Positions 59,100-59,276 of a DNA stretch of 59,276 bases are shown piece after piece. How positions within the stretch are numbered: the stretch's first letter is position 1; each line of letters opens with the position of its first letter. The notes beneath the pieces were generated by a model. The model did not search any database, had not been told where the DNA came from, and saw nothing but the letters and a program-made list of their open reading frames with translations. The DNA is from a virus. The stretch lies in IMG/VR virus record IMGVR_UViG_3300030118_002680, positions 1 to 59,276 of that record; one strand, 5' to 3'. The translations under genes and the position numbers were made by a program.

Positions 59100-59266
59100 T
59101 TCTTTTTCTTTTTAGCTCCCTTAGCGTAATTAGGGTCTTTACAATATTTACTTGCTGCCATATTCGCATACGCTGACGGATATGTATCAAAGGTTCTCTT
59201 TGCCCATGCTATACCTGCAGGACAAATCTTGTTACCTTTCTTTTTTGTTTTTCCCTTCTTAGCCAT
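59096..59266 (-). CDS. Lys-rich Cys protein at the window edge (56 aa)
   Basis: MAKKGKTKKKGNKICPAGIA, then SAYANMAASKYCKDPNYAKG and a KKKKK end. Basic, with two Cys. The CPAG-W-K-DTYPSAYANMAASKYC layout recurs in short phage proteins. First gene of the minus-strand late run; ATG at 59264-59266, only 10 nt from the window end, so its promoter is not visible. Confidence 0.6.
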   Translation of the reverse strand: MAKKGKTKKKGNKICPAGIAWAKRTFDTYPSAYANMAASKYCKDPNYAKGAKKKKK

Positions 59267-59276
59267 TACGATAAAG

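Noticed and set aside
1-59276. Integrase, CRISPR array, IS element or lysogeny module
   Set aside because: None was found on reading both strands, so a temperate lifestyle is not supported.

Overview
This window looks like most or all of the genome of a tailed, short-tailed (podovirus-like) bacteriophage. The host is probably a marine or aquatic member of the Bacteroidota. The host inference rests on three things seen directly: A/T-rich gene leaders without Shine-Dalgarno sequences, promoters with the Bacteroidota form TTTG-N(19-20)-TAnnTTTG, and a VirE_N/BT4734-type primase-helicase. The tail genes (connector-like proteins, a giant tail-tube/stabilisation-like protein, ejection-type internal proteins, no tape measure or sheath) suggest a podovirus. 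The TerL-portal-scaffold-capsid-connector order is reminiscent of crAss-like and related flavophages, but that is inference. No integrase, repressor cassette, CRISPR array or IS element was seen.

Layout. (1) Positions 1-3114: a 5'-truncated winged-helix gene on the plus strand, then a minus-strand chaperonin operon with complete GroEL, a 43-aa ORF and GroES. (2) Positions 2583-3611: a gene-poor control region holding an iteron/palindrome element, a tract of alternating purines and pyrimidines, and the first early promoter. (3) Positions 3612-19542, plus strand: the early/replication module. It holds an ArdC-like antirestriction protein, many small proteins, a MazG/DUF1599-like protein, two DnaA domain-IV-like proteins, and a recombination set (annealing-like protein, RecE-like nuclease, SSB-like protein). 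A VirE_N primase-SF3 helicase, an SF2 helicase, and VRR-NUC, HNH and PD-(D/E)XK nucleases follow. (4) Positions 19539-59266, minus strand: the structural/lysis module, transcribed right to left. It runs from tiny Lys/Cys-rich proteins and fibre-like proteins through a lysis group (holin, amidase, outer-membrane barrel, secreted thioredoxin-like protein) and an S74 tail fibre. It continues with TerL, portal, scaffold, major capsid, connectors, tail stabilisation, internal virion proteins and a 2828-aa giant with an HEAFH zincin motif. The two arms converge at about 19540 with overlapping stop codons.

The most unusual part is the start of the early operon. The leader of the ArdC-like gene contains a textbook type III hammerhead ribozyme (3822-3872). 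The next intergenic gaps contain an acceptor/T-arm minihelix (4851-4891), a D-arm-poor tRNA-like element just after a promoter (5435-5503), and an enlarged 130-nt tRNA-like element (6357-6486) preceded by a long hairpin. Each ends shortly before a start codon. My working hypothesis is that the early transcript is punctuated by self-cleaving and tRNA-like processing signals.

A second notable system is a duplicated composite element (2704-2812 and 12897-12985). Both copies have GTATACGA, AGTTAACAA, a shared 13-bp palindrome arm and 11-bp-phased iterons. One lies in the early control region and the other directly upstream of the primase-helicase gene. With the two DnaA domain-IV-like proteins, it is a candidate phage replication or control system.

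Promoters fall into two apparent classes: early ones with a -33 TTTG and a fixed TCG inside the spacer, and late minus-strand ones with only TAnnTTTGT.
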